Assembly (NCBI GenBank): GCA_002104985.1
Contig: MCGO01000031.1
Coordinates: 1-64,000 of the forward strand
Length of the DNA: 64,000 nt
Direction: 5' to 3'
Origin: Rhizoclosmatium globosum
Taxonomy: Eukaryota; Chytridiomycota; Chytridiomycetes; Chytridiales; Chytriomycetaceae
The notes below the pieces were generated by a model. That model was not told the origin of the DNA. It saw only the letters and a program-made list of their open reading frames with translations, and ran no database searches. The translations under genes and the position numbers were made by a program. How positions within the stretch are numbered: position 1 is the stretch's first letter; each line of letters opens with the position of its first letter. Positions 32,930 through 45,104 of this stretch are shown in pieces.

Positions 32930-34591
32930 TTAATGAAAAAGAATCTCCAAGTCCAACAATCCATTCTGAATCAAAAACGACGACATCCCAAGCCGAAATT
33001 CCAGAGACAAACTGTGTTTCTTCAACTCGTTGTCAAAGTATTCCAAATTTCCACGAACTTGATCCACAACTCGTTGGTCTGAGAGAAGAATCTTGGAGAT
33101 GGTTTCATTTTGAGCCCCAACAGCGGAAATGAAAGCCGCCGAGTTTACCGAGCAAGGATCAAATCGCGGATCTTGCAATAAAACTTGAACAATCTCGTCG
33201 CGCGCGTTGTCAACAGCGTCCATAAATATGCTGCAGCTGTCTTGAGAAAGATCCGCATTAGAATGCTGGAGCAATAGCTGGACAACCTTTGCAGACTTTG
33301 AAAGTGAAAGAAAGAACGGCGTTCGATTTTCAACCATTTGACGGACTCTAGAATCAGCAACAAGAAGGCGGACAACATCGAAATGGTCATTCTGAACGGC
33401 AACCCTCAATGCATTATTTTCTTCAACTGTCGGATCCACGCGTCCGTCAAGGAGAAGAGCTTCAACAAGGGGCAATAATTGAGCACGACAACTATACAGA
33501 AAGAGCGTATTATTGTCATGTGTCAGGTCAATCCTTGGATCCAAGAGAAGGCGCTTCATCACAGCAAAATTTCCACTTTCTGCTGCGCCAATAAGAGCTG
33601 AATTCTTTCTGTATGATGGTTCCACTCGGGGATCCTCCAAAAGCCGCTCTACAATGTCTAGTTTACCCAACTTTATGGCAATCCAAAGCACCATGTGATG
33701 TTGCGGATTTACTCGACCATCTGCAAGCAATATATTGACGACTTCCAAGTGACCATATTGAACAGCCAGTTTCAATGCATGCGAACGATCTTCAGAAGGA
33801 TCCACACGAGGATCAAGGAGCCAAGCTTCTAGCTCTTCATGAACACCATATTTGCACAACAGATTCAAATAATTGTGATTTTTACTGAAGCGGGGGTCCC
33901 TGAGAAGCTGTTTGGCTATAATTTTGTAATCCCACCAACTAGCGATTCCAAAAGCAGCGTTTACATCCAATGATGGATTCAACGATGGATTCTTCAAGGA
34001 TAGTTCGACAATTTCTGTATAGTTTGACTGACACGCCCAAGCAAGCAAACGACTTGAAGGGGTAAATTCAAGTTCCGTCATCATACACTGGACAAGAGCA
34101 AGTGCATAATTGGATGAAAAATTGCCAATAATTTTCGATCTTTCGATTTCTTTTTGAGAATCCACAGAGTTGAGGATTCGATGGAAGATGACAACTTGGA
34201 GGGTGAAAGGGAGTGATTTCCAGCAGTCCCAATCAACAGCCTCTTCAGCCAAGAACCCACAAATATCTTCGAACATCTTTGACTTCATTCGCAGGATCAG
34301 ATACGATTTCGCCGATTTGAAGGAGGCCAAGAAGGACGAGTGATACACAGCCTTGGATGCCAGGCAGAAGTCCAACAGAAGGTGATCAAGCGGAAGCCAG
34401 AGAGTAATCATATCAAGTACTTCAGAAGACAATGACTGAATCGATGCTTTGGACGGTCGGTGCGGACTTCTTGGATCACTCGTGTCAGTTACAGGAACTT
34501 GAATAGCAGACTGGTCACTTTCGAGCTGTTCAGCATCAAACATCGATTCGAAGAATGAACTAGAGCCTGGTGATGCAGCGTCAAATGGCAT
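32930..34591 (-). CDS. F-box/ankyrin-repeat protein D
   Basis: 553 residues from ATG 34591; the frame is open further upstream but without another ATG. The N-terminus has Ser-rich low complexity, then an F-box-like segment (IQSLSSEVLDMITLWLPLDH) and CLASKAVY. Degenerate ankyrin-type repeats of about 33 residues follow (LLLDPRIDLTHDNN, LLLDGRVDPTVEEN). The last segment, LLSDQRVVDQVR, leads to a C-terminus ending DLEILFH, shorter than in genes A and E. Single open frame, codirectional with gene C and separated from its ATG by 66 bp. Role as a ubiquitin-ligase adaptor is inferred from domain order only. Confidence 0.82.
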   Translation of the reverse strand: MPFDAASPGSSSFFESMFDAEQLESDQSAIQVPVTDTSDPRSPHRPSKASIQSLSSEVLDMITLWLPLDHLLLDFCLASKAVYHSSFLASFKSAKSYLILRMKSKMFEDICGFLAEEAVDWDCWKSLPFTLQVVIFHRILNSVDSQKEIERSKIIGNFSSNYALALVQCMMTELEFTPSSRLLAWACQSNYTEIVELSLKNPSLNPSLDVNAAFGIASWWDYKIIAKQLLRDPRFSKNHNYLNLLCKYGVHEELEAWLLDPRVDPSEDRSHALKLAVQYGHLEVVNILLADGRVNPQHHMVLWIAIKLGKLDIVERLLEDPRVEPSYRKNSALIGAAESGNFAVMKRLLLDPRIDLTHDNNTLFLYSCRAQLLPLVEALLLDGRVDPTVEENNALRVAVQNDHFDVVRLLVADSRVRQMVENRTPFFLSLSKSAKVVQLLLQHSNADLSQDSCSIFMDAVDNARDEIVQVLLQDPRFDPCSVNSAAFISAVGAQNETISKILLSDQRVVDQVRGNLEYFDNELKKHSLSLEFRLGMSSFLIQNGLLDLEILFH

Positions 34592-34695
34592 AGATGATGG
34601 CGAAAGAGATGCTCTGATGTGCGTCAAAGTTAAATTTCCAATAAATGTAACGAATCTATTCAGAAAGAACCCTCAAAGAATTAAATCATTCATTT

Positions 34696-36030
34696 TCAAT
34701 CGGAATCACCCCGCTTTTTCACCTCCTGGAAATCCGTTTCATTGATAAAGTAGTTGATATTCATATCAAACTTCTCCTTCTTGTTCCCCCACAAAATATA
34801 CCGAGCCATGCGTCCAATAGGATCATTCACAGTCTTGATGGACTCAAAATTGAGTTTGTCGCGTCCCTCATATTCACGAATCCATAAATGACACGCAATA
34901 TTCTGTGTCCAGTTCCATTCCGTGAATCCTCGTGGCGTATGAATCAAAGATCTCCAATCATAACTAGGTTGCTGCATGGACGAGTGCTCGACGTGCACCA
35001 GTTCATCGGCTGGGCTGCCCGTTCTTCCAATAGTCTTCCACAGAATATGCGGGAGGATGACTGAATGAAATTCCCAATCTTGGTCGTTGAATAGAAGGTA
35101 CAGTTTGTACCAATCCTGCATGAAGCGTGCACAACGTTTGTTGATCAAGACACCATTCGCAACTCGGCCGATGACACCATTTTGAGGGGACTGTCCAGCA
35201 AGAACAGTTTCATGCTCACCATCCAAAAACTCTTTGTAAAAGTCGGTGATTTCCGACTGCTCGCGATGAAGGGGTTGTAGCCAGAACACGTCAAAATCAG
35301 AGTAGATACCGCCATACACAGTATTGATTTCCATACGAAGAATATCAGATTGATGCTCCAATACTTTGACATCGAGATGAAACACTTTGTCGGCCTTGCG
35401 ACTTGGAACCAAAATGAGGTTGAAGTCTTGAATTGCCTATTTCCATAATTTTGAGTTATCTGCCGAACGTTATACATCAGTGCTACTCACCTTTTGGAAC
35501 AATTCACTCTGCATCGGAAAGTTAAAGCCATGAATGTACATGGCAAACGGCTTCAACACATCATGGACACTCTTGAGTGCAACATAATGATGAAACTTGA
35601 ATTCCATTCCATCACCAAAGACACCATGATATGCATTTGGAATCGGACAACGCGTCAACATTGGGGGTGTAATATCCACACACGAATTATACATCCTTTC
35701 CCACGCGTCATTCGCAGTATCAGGAAGCGGCTCGTTCACAGGAATTTCCGGCTTATACGTTGTAGGATCTACAAAGCATCCCGCAGCGATAAGCGCCTCC
35801 TTGTCGTTTGGATCGATAGTGCTGATTCCAAACCACTTTTTGTCATCCCATCCCGTCCATGGGGCTTTCTGTGCACCAACTTGAAGATTTGTGGATTCTG
35901 AATTCCAGAATAGTTTTCGCGGGCTCAGGTTTAATTTGTGGTGGCGGGTGTTGAGTGCGACGAGGGCTGTCAGAATGAGGGCAACTCCTGCGACTGGGAT
36001 GAGGAGGTATCGGAACTTTCGATCGGACAT
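34696..36030 (-). CDS. Type II membrane glycosyltransferase with DXD motif, copy 1
   Basis: Two exons (36030-35491, 35436-34696; 54-nt intron) give 426 residues. A short basic cytoplasmic tail and one N-terminal membrane helix (about residues 8-28, LLIPVAGVALILTALVAL) suit a Golgi type II protein. The catalytic domain contains IPNAYHGVFGDG, then LRMEINTVYGGIYSDFDVFWLQPL, whose S-D-F-D is the metal- and nucleotide-sugar-binding DXD of the Gly_transf_sug/Och1-like group. After that come NGVLINKRCARFM and WNWTQNIACHLW. Donor and acceptor sugars cannot be told. A paralog lies immediately upstream on the same strand (36279-37527). Confidence 0.78.
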
Positions 36031-36278
36031 CTATGAACACTATAAAAACTGTTATAAATTCATGCATATGATGTGTTTAAGAGGGTCTTACGGTGGATGA
36101 AGGCACCACTGGGAATGTCGATTGAAAAAATTGACAGGGCGGGCAACAAACAAAAGTGTTGCGAAGCTGAAGTCGCGACCTTTCGGCCAATGTAAGGCGA
36201 GAAATTATGCTTGGGCACTTTTAAGACGGTTTGGCTAATTTTACTCACCTCTGGTGCAAGTGCATCACTTTTCCAATT

Positions 36279-37527
36279 TTACAAAGAGTTTAATTTCACA
36301 CGAGTCTCATTCTGAAAATACGTTCTCTTCATATCAAACGGCTCTCGTTTGTCTCCAGACAATACCCACCTCACCATCCTCCCCACAGGATCATCAAAAC
36401 TCTCCACAGTTCCGAACCCTAACGCTTTCTTTGCCGGATACGAACGAAACCACAAATGACACGCGATATTCTGCGTCCAATTCCAACCCACCAATCCCTT
36501 TCTCGTATGAATCAAATCCCTATTGAAATAACTCGGCTGCTGCATTGAAGACAATTCCACATGCAAAACCTCTCCTGAACGAGTCCCCTCCTTCGCAATT
36601 GTTTTCCAGAGCAAGTGCGGAAGCACAACAGAATGCGCATCCCAAAGGCGGTCGTTGAATACGACGTAGAACTTGTACCAATCAATCATGAACCTGGCAC
36701 AACGTTTGTTGATCAAGACCCCGTTTGCGATCCATCCTTTTGGACGGTTTGTTGGAGTTTGGGCGGCGAGGACTGTTTCGTGTTTTCCAGACAGGAGATC
36801 AGTTGTTTGCAGAGATTGTAGCCAGAGGACGTCAAAGTCGGCGTATATTCCTCCATAGAGAATGTTGATTTCCATTCGAAGAATGTCAGACTGGTGTTGA
36901 ATGTTTTTAACTTCGTTAAAAAAGACTATATCAGGCCGTCGCGAAGGTATCAGAATGAGGTTGAAGTCTTGGATAGCCTATTGAATTTGGTTGGGATGAG
37001 GTTGGATGAAAACCCAAATGAAAAGGTACCTTTTGGAACAGCTTATTCTCCATCGGGAAGTTAAAACCATGAATATAGATCGCAAATGGCTTCATAACCT
37101 CGTACACACTCTTGAGCGCGACATAGTGAATGAACTTGAACTTCATATGATTCCCCATAACACCATGAAAGGCATTCGGAATTGGGCACCTCTTCAAATG
37201 CGCCGGCTCAATAGCAGAACATGTGTGAAATATTCGGATCCACGCATCTTCAGCCGTGTCTGATAGAGACTCGTTGAATTTCGTTTCGGGTTTGTATGCT
37301 TGCGGATCCACGAAACAGCCACTTTTTATGAGAGCTTCTTTATCGTTTGGATCAATTTTAGTGAATGTCAGATGTTGGTTGTAGTCCTGGGATGAGTTTA
37401 TGAGCAATGTTGAACGTTCCTCGGTCCACCCAAGAGTTTGAAGCAGGACATAACACAAAGATCCGACAATGGCGCATAGGAATAAAGCATGTTCTCTATG
37501 TCGCAAGTTGTACTTTCGAGATGACAT
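36279..37527 (-). CDS. Type II membrane glycosyltransferase with DXD motif, copy 2
   Basis: Tandem paralog of the preceding gene: exons 37527-37030 and 36977-36279 with a 52-nt intron at the same protein position (after FPMENKLFQK), 398 residues. An N-terminal membrane helix (ALFLCAIVGSLCYVLL) is followed by the same landmarks: RCPIPNAFHGVMGN, LRMEINILYGGIYADFDVLWLQ with the DXD, NGVLINKRCARFM and WNWTQNIACHLWFR. It lacks about ten residues after the DXD relative to copy 1. Frame is clean. The shared intron position shows duplication after the intron was present. Confidence 0.78.
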
Positions 37528-37614
37528 TCAATGTTTGACAGCTAAAATCTGTTCTATTTATTGTGTCTGAACTGAAAGGAACAACCATCCAGTTTTCAAC
37601 ATCAGTACTTCGCT

Positions 37615-38742
37615 ATGAGTGAGAACAAGCAAGTAGCCAACGAAACTAACACTAGACCGCAAGAAGGCTCAGTCCAGCTACCGTTTGAGCTGATCATGAT
37701 GATATTCAGCTGGCTCCTCCCACGTGAGGCATTCCGCATTGCCAGAGTATCCAGACCTTTCAAAGACTATGTTTATTCATCTGAATATGCACGAATGGCA
37801 CTCAAGCTCGTTGTGAACAAGGCGGACTTGATTGCTTCGTTCCTCAATATCCCCTCCCCCCAATTCCACGAAGCAATCGCCCTCACTTGTATGCAAGACG
37901 TGCAAGCAATTGACTTCCAACTGTTAAATCATCCAATTTCGAATGTTTATGTCCCTGCTGCTCTTGGACTTGTGAAAAACGCAACGACGTTAAATCTCGC
38001 ACGCTCCAGTTTCATTGGACCTATCCCAAAAGAAATCTGCCAACTGGATCGTTTGACGTACTTAAATCTGACATACAACGATCTGAACGGTCCCATTCCC
38101 TCTGAATTGGGTAACCTCGTTTACCTAACAACACTCAATTTGTACAACAACCGTATTGTTGGACTCATCCCAAAAGAAATCGGCCACCTGAATCGTTTGA
38201 AGTACCTGAATCTGGCATGCAACGATTTGAAAGGCCCGATTCCCGCTGAATTAGGTAGCCTCATTAATCTGGAAACTCTCAATTTTGGCAACAACCCAAC
38301 CTTATCGGGTACACTTCCGCCCGAATTTGGACGTCTTGTGAACTTAAGTGAACTGAAGCTGCCTTATACAAGTATCAAAGGGCCCATTCCATCAGAATAC
38401 GGTCAACTCGAGAACCTTAGATTGATGGATTTGAGCCACACAAATCTGAATTGCAAGATTCCGCCTGAATTGGGTCAGCTGAAGTCGCTTGTGGAACTAC
38501 ATTTGAATAACTGTGGTCTATATGGGAAGATTCCAAATAATCTCTCCAAGCTGGATAAACTGGGGTACATGTATTTGCAGGATAACCGTTTGGAAGGATG
38601 TGTGCCTGCAGGCTTCTACGATAGAAAATTCAGTGAGAGACCCTCCTATTCCTGGAAAAAAGTAAATCTTCAAGGAAACAGGAGCTCCGAGTTGAATACA
38701 TTTCGATGGACTATAAAAGAAAGTCGTCCAGGTAGTTGGTAA
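37615..38742 (+). CDS. F-box protein with plant-type leucine-rich repeats
   Basis: 375 residues, single exon. An F-box-like N-terminus (LPFELIMMIFSWLLPREAFRIARVSRPFKDYV) is followed by eight or so 24-residue LRRs of the plant extracellular class, with the signature L-x-G-x-I-P (LNGPIPSELGNL, LKGPIPAELGSL, IKGPIPSEYGQL). There is no signal peptide or membrane helix, so the protein is probably cytosolic and works as a ubiquitin-ligase adaptor. It is divergent from copy 2 of the glycosyltransferase, with 87 bp between the two ATGs. Other LRR classes seem less likely given the GxIP pattern. Confidence 0.78.
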   Translation: MSENKQVANETNTRPQEGSVQLPFELIMMIFSWLLPREAFRIARVSRPFKDYVYSSEYARMALKLVVNKADLIASFLNIPSPQFHEAIALTCMQDVQAIDFQLLNHPISNVYVPAALGLVKNATTLNLARSSFIGPIPKEICQLDRLTYLNLTYNDLNGPIPSELGNLVYLTTLNLYNNRIVGLIPKEIGHLNRLKYLNLACNDLKGPIPAELGSLINLETLNFGNNPTLSGTLPPEFGRLVNLSELKLPYTSIKGPIPSEYGQLENLRLMDLSHTNLNCKIPPELGQLKSLVELHLNNCGLYGKIPNNLSKLDKLGYMYLQDNRLEGCVPAGFYDRKFSERPSYSWKKVNLQGNRSSELNTFRWTIKESRPGSW

Positions 38743-39240
38743 AGTGACGTGAATAAAGTGAACCTAGGATGAGAGCAGTAGAACGGACATGTTACATATT
38801 CCTGAAATAGCACATCAAAATTTAGTGTTTTACCAATATATTTGGAAATTTAATTGTTTGTCTCAAAAACTGAAAGCCACACGCGGAAATCAACATTTTG
38901 AGTAGCTTCAAGAAAGTAACCAGAGAATCTACGGTCGTTACATCGCATTTCGGACTCCAGCTCATATTTATAGGTTGGCTCCTTCAACGTCAAGCATTTT
39001 AGAACATGCTCGCATACCATTCACCTGACCTTGAATGGGATAATTTGATCCACTTGGATGAGACATGATGGGAAGTGTGCCTGCAGTTTTTGTTTGTTTC
39101 TTGAATTTTATTTGGTTTGCGTATAATTAGTAATAGATAAAGTTCAAAGTGACCATCTATTTCTAATCTGCAAATTAGGTTCTTCGCCAGGTGTGAATGT
39201 TGGCGGACTGCCAGCCACAAACTTTGCCAAAATCATAGTG
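38743..39240. other. Intergenic, nothing recognised
   Basis: About 500 bp between two rightward genes. AT-rich; no convincing reading frame, RNA gene or repeat. It must hold the terminator of the LRR gene and the promoter of the membrane protein gene. Confidence 0.4.
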
Positions 39241-40014
39241 ATGACCACCTTCACTCAATTCACCATACCTCGTCACAACGACTTGTCCGAGCTATCCGAC
39301 TCCGAACTCGACAAAATTGTAGGATACACAACGGATATATCCCGTCAAATCCACGCCATTGCACTTCCGTTCATCGTCGGTCTCGGCATCATGCTTGGAA
39401 TCCCAGAGTTCCAGCCGTGCTTCCAACCCGTCTTTCTCTTTGCATTCAGTACACTCACAATTGCCGCATACCTCCGCTGTCAGCAACCCCTCTTCCTGCT
39501 CGGCACCCCGCTTTACTTCCTCTTCCTCATCTATAACGATCCTACCTATGAAACCGCCCTCCTCTCCTTCCACGCTCGATTCAACGCATGCATCATAGCA
39601 AGCGCAGTTATAATGAACCAGTCAAAAAGATGGCGAAATTCACCAACAGTGAAAGTTGCTGCAACGATTATCACTGAAGATGCGTTCTCGAATACCCTTG
39701 TTCTCTCAATGTCTGTCATGAGTTACTTTGTCCAACGCACCGCCACGTCGCTTGCAATGATTCCGTATCCGCTCCAAGTTGTTATTCAGGTTGTGTGTGC
39801 CGCCTTCAGTCTTACTTTGTTCTATGCACTGGTGGAACTTGCGTTGAGCCAAATGGCTAAATTCTGCTTTGGTATTGAATTCCAGAAGTATCGCACGACA
39901 GACAATGTTGTAGTACTGTGGAGGAAGGTATGCGCATGGCACGAAAAGCTTTCTCGCGAGAACGTAAGCGGGAATGTACAGAGATTGGAGGACGGAAAGG
40001 AACGAAAGGATTAG
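39241..40014 (+). CDS. Multi-pass membrane protein, unknown
   Basis: 257 residues from ATG 39241. Several hydrophobic stretches look like five or six membrane helices: IALPFIVGLGIMLGI, PVFLFAFSTLTIAAYL, PLFLLGTPLYFLFLIY, a weaker one at FNACIIASAVIM, and a strong pair in the second half (VVIQVVCAAFSLTLFYALVEL). Hydrophilic N-terminus (about 40 residues) and basic C-terminus. No intron or known motif is visible and I do not recognise the family. Confidence 0.6.
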   Translation: MTTFTQFTIPRHNDLSELSDSELDKIVGYTTDISRQIHAIALPFIVGLGIMLGIPEFQPCFQPVFLFAFSTLTIAAYLRCQQPLFLLGTPLYFLFLIYNDPTYETALLSFHARFNACIIASAVIMNQSKRWRNSPTVKVAATIITEDAFSNTLVLSMSVMSYFVQRTATSLAMIPYPLQVVIQVVCAAFSLTLFYALVELALSQMAKFCFGIEFQKYRTTDNVVVLWRKVCAWHEKLSRENVSGNVQRLEDGKERKD

Positions 40015-40393
40015 GAAAGGGTGTTGTGATAGGTCTCATGTAGTATCATAATAAATAGCATTAGTGAGTTAGTTGATAAGAGGAGATCGCTGTTCGCCAG
40101 CCTCAAAAAGCGATCAGCTTCGGAATAACTGAACATGTGAATACGTATGAAGTGCTGCCGAGTTATCCCCTCAAGGATATAACAATGACGTTGAAACATG
40201 GCTTAACTGGAGGGGTGCAACCTCAAATCTCAAACGCACCCAAATCCAGCTAGAATTCCCACCTAGACCTAAAATCTGCAACCAAACAGTAAATAGAGCT
40301 AGAAATATTGATATCGGCATGTGAAAGATCGTTTTAACTCTAATTTGAGTTTTTTTTTGGCTAGAAGCCCTCAATACCTCTATGAACGTCAAG

Positions 40394-40465
40394 TGTTGTA
40401 TAGTGTAGTGGTTATCACCCGGGTTTCTGATACCCGTAACCCCGGTTCGAATCCGGGTACGACCT
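40394..40465 (+). tRNA. tRNA-Gln (anticodon CTG)
   Basis: 72-nt cloverleaf closely resembling yeast tRNA-Gln. Anticodon stem CGGGT/ACCCG encloses the loop TTCTGAT, anticodon CTG. T-arm CCCGG-TTCGAAT-CCGGG. D-arm region ATAGTGTAGTGGTTATCA carries the A box, and GGTTCGAATCC the B box. Acceptor positions 2-7 pair, with one T-G wobble, but position 1 is T facing C72, where fungal tRNA-Gln normally has G1-C72. There is no intron. A TTTT pol III stop lies near 40480. Confidence 0.88.
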
Positions 40466-41116
40466 TGTCTTGATGGCCTTTTGGGAGGTAGGTTGGAAAC
40501 CTGAGCCTCTTAAAGCTTCCTTGCGGCATCAAAATGGAGGAGACATCCTCAGTAGCTACAGCTTTGTTTAGTGGGGCACTCAGGCAAGGATCTTGAGACA
40601 GTGTGTTTCACCTTGATTGCAATGAAAAAAAAAAAGGAAAGGGGAAGTAATTGGAAGAGGTCTCATGGGTCGCAACAAAATAATTTTAATATAATATGAT
40701 GTACGGTTATTATCTTGAGGGTATTTGTTATCTTGGGTCTTGATGTTTTGGGAGGAAGGTGTTTTGCTGGCTTTGATTCATGGCACGTCGCATCAACCCC
40801 TCTCATATTGTATCTGTACATTATATTTAACAATTGATTTTAGCAGGGTTGTGCAGGACGCTTTAGAGTTGAATGACATACTCTTTACCACTACCTACCT
40901 GGCGGTCAAAACATGAGCCAATATTTTTTAAAGTACCAAACCTTAATGCAGAGCATACATGTGTCAAGTCCACGAAATCTGGCTTTGGTATCGTATCTCT
41001 GTGAAATGACACCTCCCCTTTTCCGATAAATCAAGAAGGCACCAAACAAGAAACTGTGGTTTGCGTCTCTTCCTTTCTCTCTCCTTTATTACTCTTTTCC
41101 TTTCTGTTTTCGAAAT
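40466..41116. other. Intergenic, nothing recognised beyond tRNA terminator
   Basis: 650 bp after the tRNA gene. It contains the TTTT tract near 40480 and an A11 run near 40630. No coding frame with support is seen. A box C/D or H/ACA RNA cannot be excluded by eye. Confidence 0.35.
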
Positions 41117-44100
41117 ATGACGTCTGTGTACGTTGATCCGTTCCTGCCACACACTGAACAAGCACAGGTGCGCCCTTCCCTCCAACCAAACAACCATCGA
41201 ATCAAACAACGAAACAACGACACTCAAAACCAAATCCAAACAGATTCGGCGAGGCCTTGAGTTCCTCGGGCTTCGCGAAGTTAGTGATGCAAGTGAATCG
41301 AGAGTTGTTGTTTCCGCCGAGTCGAATGCAGCGACCGAGTCAAAGAGCGTTCGTGTTTCGTGGCTCAGAAAATGGATCAATTTGGGCGTGAAAGACGAGT
41401 GTGTTTGTTTGTTTGGTTTGTTTGTTTGTTTAACTAACTAAAACACACGTGCGAAACTAGTCTGAAACTGCATTCAACGGACCCGTCGTTCCTCTTTTCT
41501 GGCGTGGTTGTTGCTGCGAGTGAAGAGGTTCTATCTTGTTCTTGTCTGTGTTTGGACAAGTACTGACCCACTCCCTTCAACCAACCAACCAATCAACCAA
41601 TCAGATCTCCCTCCACGACCAGGCAGCTTTATTCGGCTCTGTTCTGGCTCTCGGTGGCGCCTATCGCACCCAATTGACAAACGACACAACCCACTTCATC
41701 GTTCTCTCTCCCTCAAACAAACAATACTCTGCTGCACTTGCCCAATCTCAGAAACCGCAACGCTGGGACAACTTGGACTCAAATCCTACTCAAATATACA
41801 CTGGAAATGGTCTCCGGCTCATTCTGCCCCACTACTTTGATGATTGCGTCAAAGTGAAGAGGAGGTTGTCCGAATCTGCGTATTGTTGGCCTGATCCGGG
41901 TATTCTTAAGGCGAATCTGGAGTGGGGTCCTCTCGGAACTGGCGTGATTAGTTTACCGTTGTCAGCGAAAGGTGGGTTCGCAGCGAGGGAAGTGAGTGAG
42001 GCCAGAGATGAGTGCGAAGCGATTCTAGGAGCAACGCTCGTTGTCGTACAACAAAAAAGTGATTAAGTAGCGCAGGAACGATTTCTGGTAGCAAACGTGC
42101 GCGCCAGCGACGAATGGAGTTGTTTCTTAAGTTTAGAAGTTAGCAACCGTTTGATCAGCTCGATCACATCATTCTAATCAAATGGAAAACAGAGCAAATA
42201 CCTCCTAAGAATACAAACTACCTCAAAGGCCAAGTAATATACATTGGTCCAGAATCTGCAAGCCAAATCTCAAAAGAGACAATCGCATCCCTCAAATCCC
42301 ACGGCGCAACTATCACGTCAGAATACAATACTTCCTGCACAATTGTCATCCTCCCAAAACGCGAAGGGAAAATCTACATCCAAGCGGAACGTCACCCAAC
42401 CCAACTCCTCGCAACCCCTCGATACCTCCTCGACAGTCTCACAACCACAACCCTACCCCCACCAAAACACAAACTCTTGCATTACCCTGCACCCGCAAAC
42501 CCCATCCCGCACTTTTCAGGGTTCCGCATCTGCGCAACAACTACGTCGGACAAGCCAGAAGCGACATTGAGATCCTCATCACACAAATGGGTGGAACATA
42601 CACGCGTCAAATGACACAAGAAAACACACACGTAATATGCGCAAGGTAAATATAATCTTGATTTTGAGCATGCATCGTGGTGGGTGTATTCATCCTCACA
42701 AAAAAACCCAGACCCTTCAGTGAAAAAACCACACGCGCACATGAATGGGACATCCCCGTGTTGAACCATCTGTGGCTTGAGGAATGCTACCGTCAAGAGA
42801 AGGTTGTTTCTCCAACGCGGATGGAGTTTCTCGTGTTTCCGGTTTGTCTTGCTCGGATTGTGGGGGATGCTTGGGTTCTACCGCATCGCGTTGAGAAGTC
42901 TGTTCGGGCGGCGGAGAGGGCGTTGGATATACAGGCGGGGTTGGTACGTGCACAGAGTATGGGTGGGCTTGTGGAAGGGGGCCTGGGTTGCCGGTTGTTG
43001 GGTCGTTTTGTGAGGGTGATGATGAGGGGTGGATGTGATTCAGGATGATGCAGTTGAGATTGTGAAACAGGAAAAGATGAAGGCGACGCCGGTTGTGGGT
43101 GTCAGGAAGATAACGTCACGAAGGGCTTCGCAACATGATGTTGCTTCAACAACTGCTACGACGGGTTCAGCAGTCAAATTGAGTACTGTCCTGCCACAAG
43201 CCGCTGTAACGCCTAAAGCGGCCGAACCTCCGAGAGTTATTCAAGAACCTGTGGTATCGGCAACTTCAACAAACCAGCCGACTCCAGCTATCCTACAGAC
43301 AAAAACAACACAACCAACAAAGCCAAAATCAGCGTCATCAAGCGCCCTCAAATCCCAACTCGTTTTCAAAAATCCAATCACAGGCGTCATTGCAAAATCG
43401 CCTCCACTTCCCAAAGCCACACTTCCATCTCATCCCACCGTATCCGATATACCTCCAGTCGTAGCTGAGGCTGTGACACTACCTCCAAAGTCGCCAGCCC
43501 ACAAAACTCCTTCAGTCACATACACATCACGACGCCGTTCCACGTCCGGAACTCCTGGGCCTGTCACTGCACCCACACCACCAGCTGCACCTGTTCCGCA
43601 TGAGCACGTTCCAAAACAGGTTCCTGCAGTAGAAAGCGTCCAACATCCTTCCACAGAAGAAGTTAGGAACCAGTTTGAATTCGATGCAGTTAGTGACGAG
43701 TCGAGTCAAACGCGGGAACGTAATGCAGTGCAGAATGTTGCCAAGGCTTTGAATTCTGTTGCTTCTGTAGCGAAAATGAAGACTACGAATCGGGCTATTG
43801 TTGTTCGGTGGTTGAAAAGAAAACGACGGTTTCTGGGACGAATGTTGTGGCGAAGGCTGTGGCTGCGAGTGTGAAAAATGTAGCTTCATCTTCAACAGTG
43901 AAATCAACAACGCCGTCAGTAGATGCAGTTGCTCCCGTAACAAAGGCAACGACGAAGACAACTTTGCAAACTCCCAATCCGCCAGTTACTTCAAATGTGA
44001 CGAAGCCGGTTCAACCTAGTGCTACTGCAACGACAGCTAAGCTTTCTACCTCAACAGCTGCAAGTATTTCTGGAAAGGGAAAATCAATCGCCTCATCAAC

Positions 44101-45104
44101 AATAACACCAACGTCAGCAGCGGAAATCGCTGAACCCTCAGGCATCAAAGTACAGTTCTTTCTGCTTCCACGGCAAAATCGTTAAAAACGCCCAACCAAC
44201 CATCCGCTTCTTCCAGTACAAAGCCACCTCAACCATTAAGGCAACCAGCTACCGCTTCAATATTAACCAGACCATCAACTTCAACTTCAACTATATCTAC
44301 GATCCCCGCAAAACGCTCTCGCAGAAACTCAACAGGCCCAACCTCAGACAACTGGAGCGACATTGAATTCACAACCTCCGCCCGCGACAAACGCGCGCGT
44401 CGAAACTCCCAACCCCCACCTCCACCACCCGTAAAACTAATAACAACTGGCGGCACAAAAATCGACAAAACCCTCTGGAAAGACCTACCACCCTCCTCAA
44501 CTGCACCGACGCCAAAGAAATCGAAACCTGCACACACCTCGTAACCAACAAAATCGTGCGCACCGAGAAATTCATCGCGGCAATCACGCTTGGGAAACAG
44601 ATTGTCACGAGCGCGTGGGTAAACGCGTCTCTGAAAGCAGGTGTGTGGGCGGATGTGGAGGAGTATCGGCCTTTGGACGATGCAGGCGAGTATCCTGGGT
44701 TTTCTGTTGGGGTTTCGATATCGCGGGCAAAGGCGAAGAAATTATTGAGTGGGTTTAATGTGTATGCGACGCCAAGGGTTTCTCCGGACTGGGCGATTTT
44801 GAAGCGGCTAGTGGAGTGTGCAGGTGGGAAAATGATTCCCCCAATGTCGATACGGAAACTGTCTACGAAGGATATCCGGATATTCACGCATGCGGGGCGG
44901 TCGTTGGGGGATAGTAGTCCTTTGGGTGGAGATATTCCGATGGGGGATAAAGGGAAAGTTATTTTGGTGAGTTGTGAAGAGGATGAAGGGATGTTTGGGG
45001 ATAAGTTGAGGGGATTTGGGGTTCCTTTGTATTCTGTTGAAGTGTTGATTGGAGGGTTGATGGACCAGCAGATGAAGCTGGATGATCCTAGTTTGTTCCT
45101 TTGA
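41117..45104 (+). CDS. Multi-BRCT protein, Rtt107/Brc1-like
   Basis: Probable nuclear genome-stability scaffold that docks on phosphorylated histone and repair factors. Exons start at ATG 41117 with short introns (41168-41243, about 41399-41459, about 41528-41606). BRCT 1: FLFSGVVVAAS...GSVLALGGAYRTQ. After SESAYCWPDPGIL comes BRCT 2, KGQVIYIGPES...LKSHGATITSEY (42230-42480). BRCT 3: GGTYTRQMTQENTHVICA, an intron, then WDIPVLNHLWLEECYRQ. A long Ser/Thr/Pro/Ala-rich linker follows (43000-44400). A C-terminal BRCT pair (about 44400-45104) contains THLVTNKIVRTEKFIAAI and VTSAWVNASLKAG. The Brc1/Rtt107/PTIP layout of N-terminal BRCTs, a linker and a C-terminal pair fits. Single-base frame changes occur near 42530, 44490 and within the linker (43860-44190). 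They look like sequence deletions because both sides keep domain sense. Confidence 0.68.
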
